Below are positions 62,301 to 64,000 of a stretch of DNA of 64,000 nucleotides, piece after piece (within the stretch, counting starts at the first letter, position 1; every line of letters starts with the position of its first letter). The DNA comes from Oxyruncus cristatus. Lineage: Eukaryota; Chordata; Aves; Passeriformes; Cotingidae. The notes under the pieces are model-generated. The model worked only from the letters and a program-made list of their open reading frames with translations. It did not search any database and was not told where the DNA came from. The stretch spans positions 195,257 to 259,256 of the forward strand of contig VXAY01002924.1 of assembly GCA_013399855.1 (NCBI GenBank), given 5' to 3'. A program made the position numbers and the translations under genes.

Positions 62301-64000
62301 TTGGTGTGAGCATCCTCGTGGGAGAAACTCACTTGAAAAAATGTGCTAAAAAATAACCAAGGAGAAGAAAAAGTAGAGAGGTGCAGAGAGAAAACATCTG
62401 AAATAAAATTACATCAATTATAGTGCATGTAGAAATAACCTGTGTTTTGTGTTGACTCTTGTACAAAAATTAGAGAGCTTTTTCTTTTTTCTCCCATGCA
62501 TTTTAGAATATTCATTTTGTTTATATATCTCCTGGACTACTTCAGCTATCTCTTTAGAAAACACTTTCCTTTTCCATTTACTTATGTTGTTTTATGACTT
62601 CTTATCCTACTTTAGGGAAAAAAAAAAAAAAAGACCCAAAAAACAAGCTCACAAGAACAAAAAACCCACTAAAAATTCTGTTCTAAAAAAATCCTGTCAT
62701 TGAGTAAAGTGTTCTGCATTTTAGACTGCCGTAACTCTTGAGCCTGGCTAGTAACACCATTCTTTCATGTTACCTTGTCAGAGCCGGAGTAAGATTTGAT
62801 AAATATGTTGAGGTTGTCTTGAAGCTACCAGTATTTAATGATCATCCCAGGGATTCTTGGAACAAGAAAAATTCCAAAGAAATTGTTATCCTTTGTAGGA
62901 AAATACTTGTAAATGATCCTCTGTACTACTTTTTATTAGATTAAGTATATAAGCAGAAAACTTTATTTGATACAAAATTTTCTTTGCTTTGAAGTTACGA
63001 TTCAAAGGGAAGGTTATCTGATTGTTTTAGAAATGAGTAGTAAAATATTGATGGAAATGCTGGCTCAAGGACAGTACATGGGTTTTGGGCTGTCTCTTTA
63101 TCTGAGCTCCACGTATATTTTTGAGAACTTGTAACAAGATAAATTCCCCAGGACAAAGTACTTCTGTAGTTAATGAATTTATAGTAAGTTTATGCAAATT
63201 GCTTATTTTGGATCTGTGAACTGTAGAATTTGGTTGGAGTTCCCTAGAAATACACACTTATTTTAGGTTTCGGCAAATCTTATGAAATACGCAAAAGCTG
63301 AAGATGATATAGTTTAAGAAATCTCTCTTTAAATATATACACAGATTTATAGATATTATTTCTGATAGTTCAGCAAAAAATTGTCTAGAATTTTGAAAAT
63401 ATATTGTCAATCTGTTTCACTACTTGTTTACTATCTGCTTATAAACCAGCTAAGCAATCTTGTGAACAGTGTAGAAATGTATCCCCAGGCTTAAGGGAAA
63501 GAAAAATACCCTGGTAATTACGTAAAATAAAACATAAGAGTAATGCAAATGAGAAGTAAATTGTTCCCATCACATTTACCATCCCAGGTGTTCATAATGC
63601 CCCAGAATTTAGCTGTAAAAATAAGCAAATTAAGTTTACGTTATTGCAAAAATATGTGACTAATTGGCAAGATTAAAAAAGAAACAAACAACAAAACAAA
63701 TGTGTGTTTACTTTGCTAATATGTGTTTAGATTTAGGTACAAATATGTTCTCCATCATTAGTTATCTGTTAATATTCATCTCTCACATCATACACTCTTG
63801 TAAATCATTTGATCAGGATACAAGTCTGCAGGGATTGCCAGCTATTCTATCCCATCAGATGGTTCCTCCACCTTTTTTCCTTCTTGGATGGCAATCACAG
63901 GATGCAAATGGCAAGCTCTTCCAAGATATTTTCTAGCAGCTGGCTCTTGATGGGCTTCTTGGACAGCAGGACTAGACACACTGGCCGAACTTCTGAGCTG

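Larger units (their letters stand above)
58169..64000. other. Single-copy DNA to the right edge, no gene seen
   Basis: No CR1 or supported exon. It contains two perfect hairpins (58585-58608, 59324-59347), A16 (60013-60028) and A15 (62618-62632) runs, and two purine-rich open stretches on opposite strands meeting near 61.69 kb. From about 63.8 kb to the edge the DNA becomes GC-richer with nothing recognised, so something could begin there and be cut by the window. Confidence 0.55.

Noticed and set aside
1..64000. CRISPR arrays, operons, rRNA or intact proviruses
   Set aside because: No regularly spaced repeats, no rRNA landmarks and no gag/pol/env-like frames were seen. The content is vertebrate non-coding DNA.

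Overview
The window is vertebrate nuclear DNA, most likely avian. The diagnostic evidence is seven fragments of CR1 (chicken repeat 1), the dominant non-LTR retrotransposon of birds and other reptiles. They include the conserved C-terminal reverse-transcriptase peptides and the characteristic 3' tail that resembles repeats of ATTCTATG. There are few long microsatellites and no mammalian SINEs or L1 elements. The DNA is mostly AT-rich and single-copy, with islands of higher GC. Three runs of N (23974, 36359-36362, 39039-39056) mark it as a draft assembly.

No complete protein-coding gene can be supported. Every longer open frame is either a CR1 remnant, the antisense of one, a translation of T-rich or GC-rich low-complexity DNA, or unrecognisable. 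The window therefore reads as part of a very long intron or an intergenic stretch. The best evidence for transcription is one well-formed candidate internal exon on the + strand at 20183-20295. It has a long polypyrimidine tract, AG acceptor, 113 bases, and an ATG|GTGAGT donor. A weak strand bias also fits + strand transcription: poly-T runs outnumber poly-A runs on the + strand.

Layout. 1-5.8 kb: single-copy DNA with an AAAT repeat and two small perfect hairpins. 5.85-6.31 kb: CR1 (+). 6.3-14.5 kb: single-copy. 14.48-14.74 and 16.09-16.36 kb: an unidentified segment of about 260 bp present twice in direct orientation. 20.18 kb: candidate exon. 23.95-24.0 kb: assembly scar. 25.6-26.6 kb: a conspicuous GC-rich block holding two tandem CTCF-like sites, a G-quadruplex motif and a 25-nt near-perfect palindrome. 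It is the most likely regulatory or insulator element here. 27.66-27.90 kb: CR1 (-). 35.26-35.44 kb: CR1 (+). 36.3-39.1 kb: long poly-T runs with two sequence gaps. 46.3 kb: G-quadruplex motif. 46.91-47.57 kb: the longest CR1 (-). 48.82-48.97 kb: CR1 (-). 50.8-50.9 kb: AT-rich low complexity. 51.97-52.53 kb: CR1 (+). 57.79-58.17 kb: the best-preserved CR1 (+). The rest to 64 kb is single-copy with two small hairpins and a strand switch in purine content near 61.7 kb.

I found no convincing undescribed biological system. The items most worth checking are the candidate exon, the duplicated 260-bp segment and the GC-rich block.
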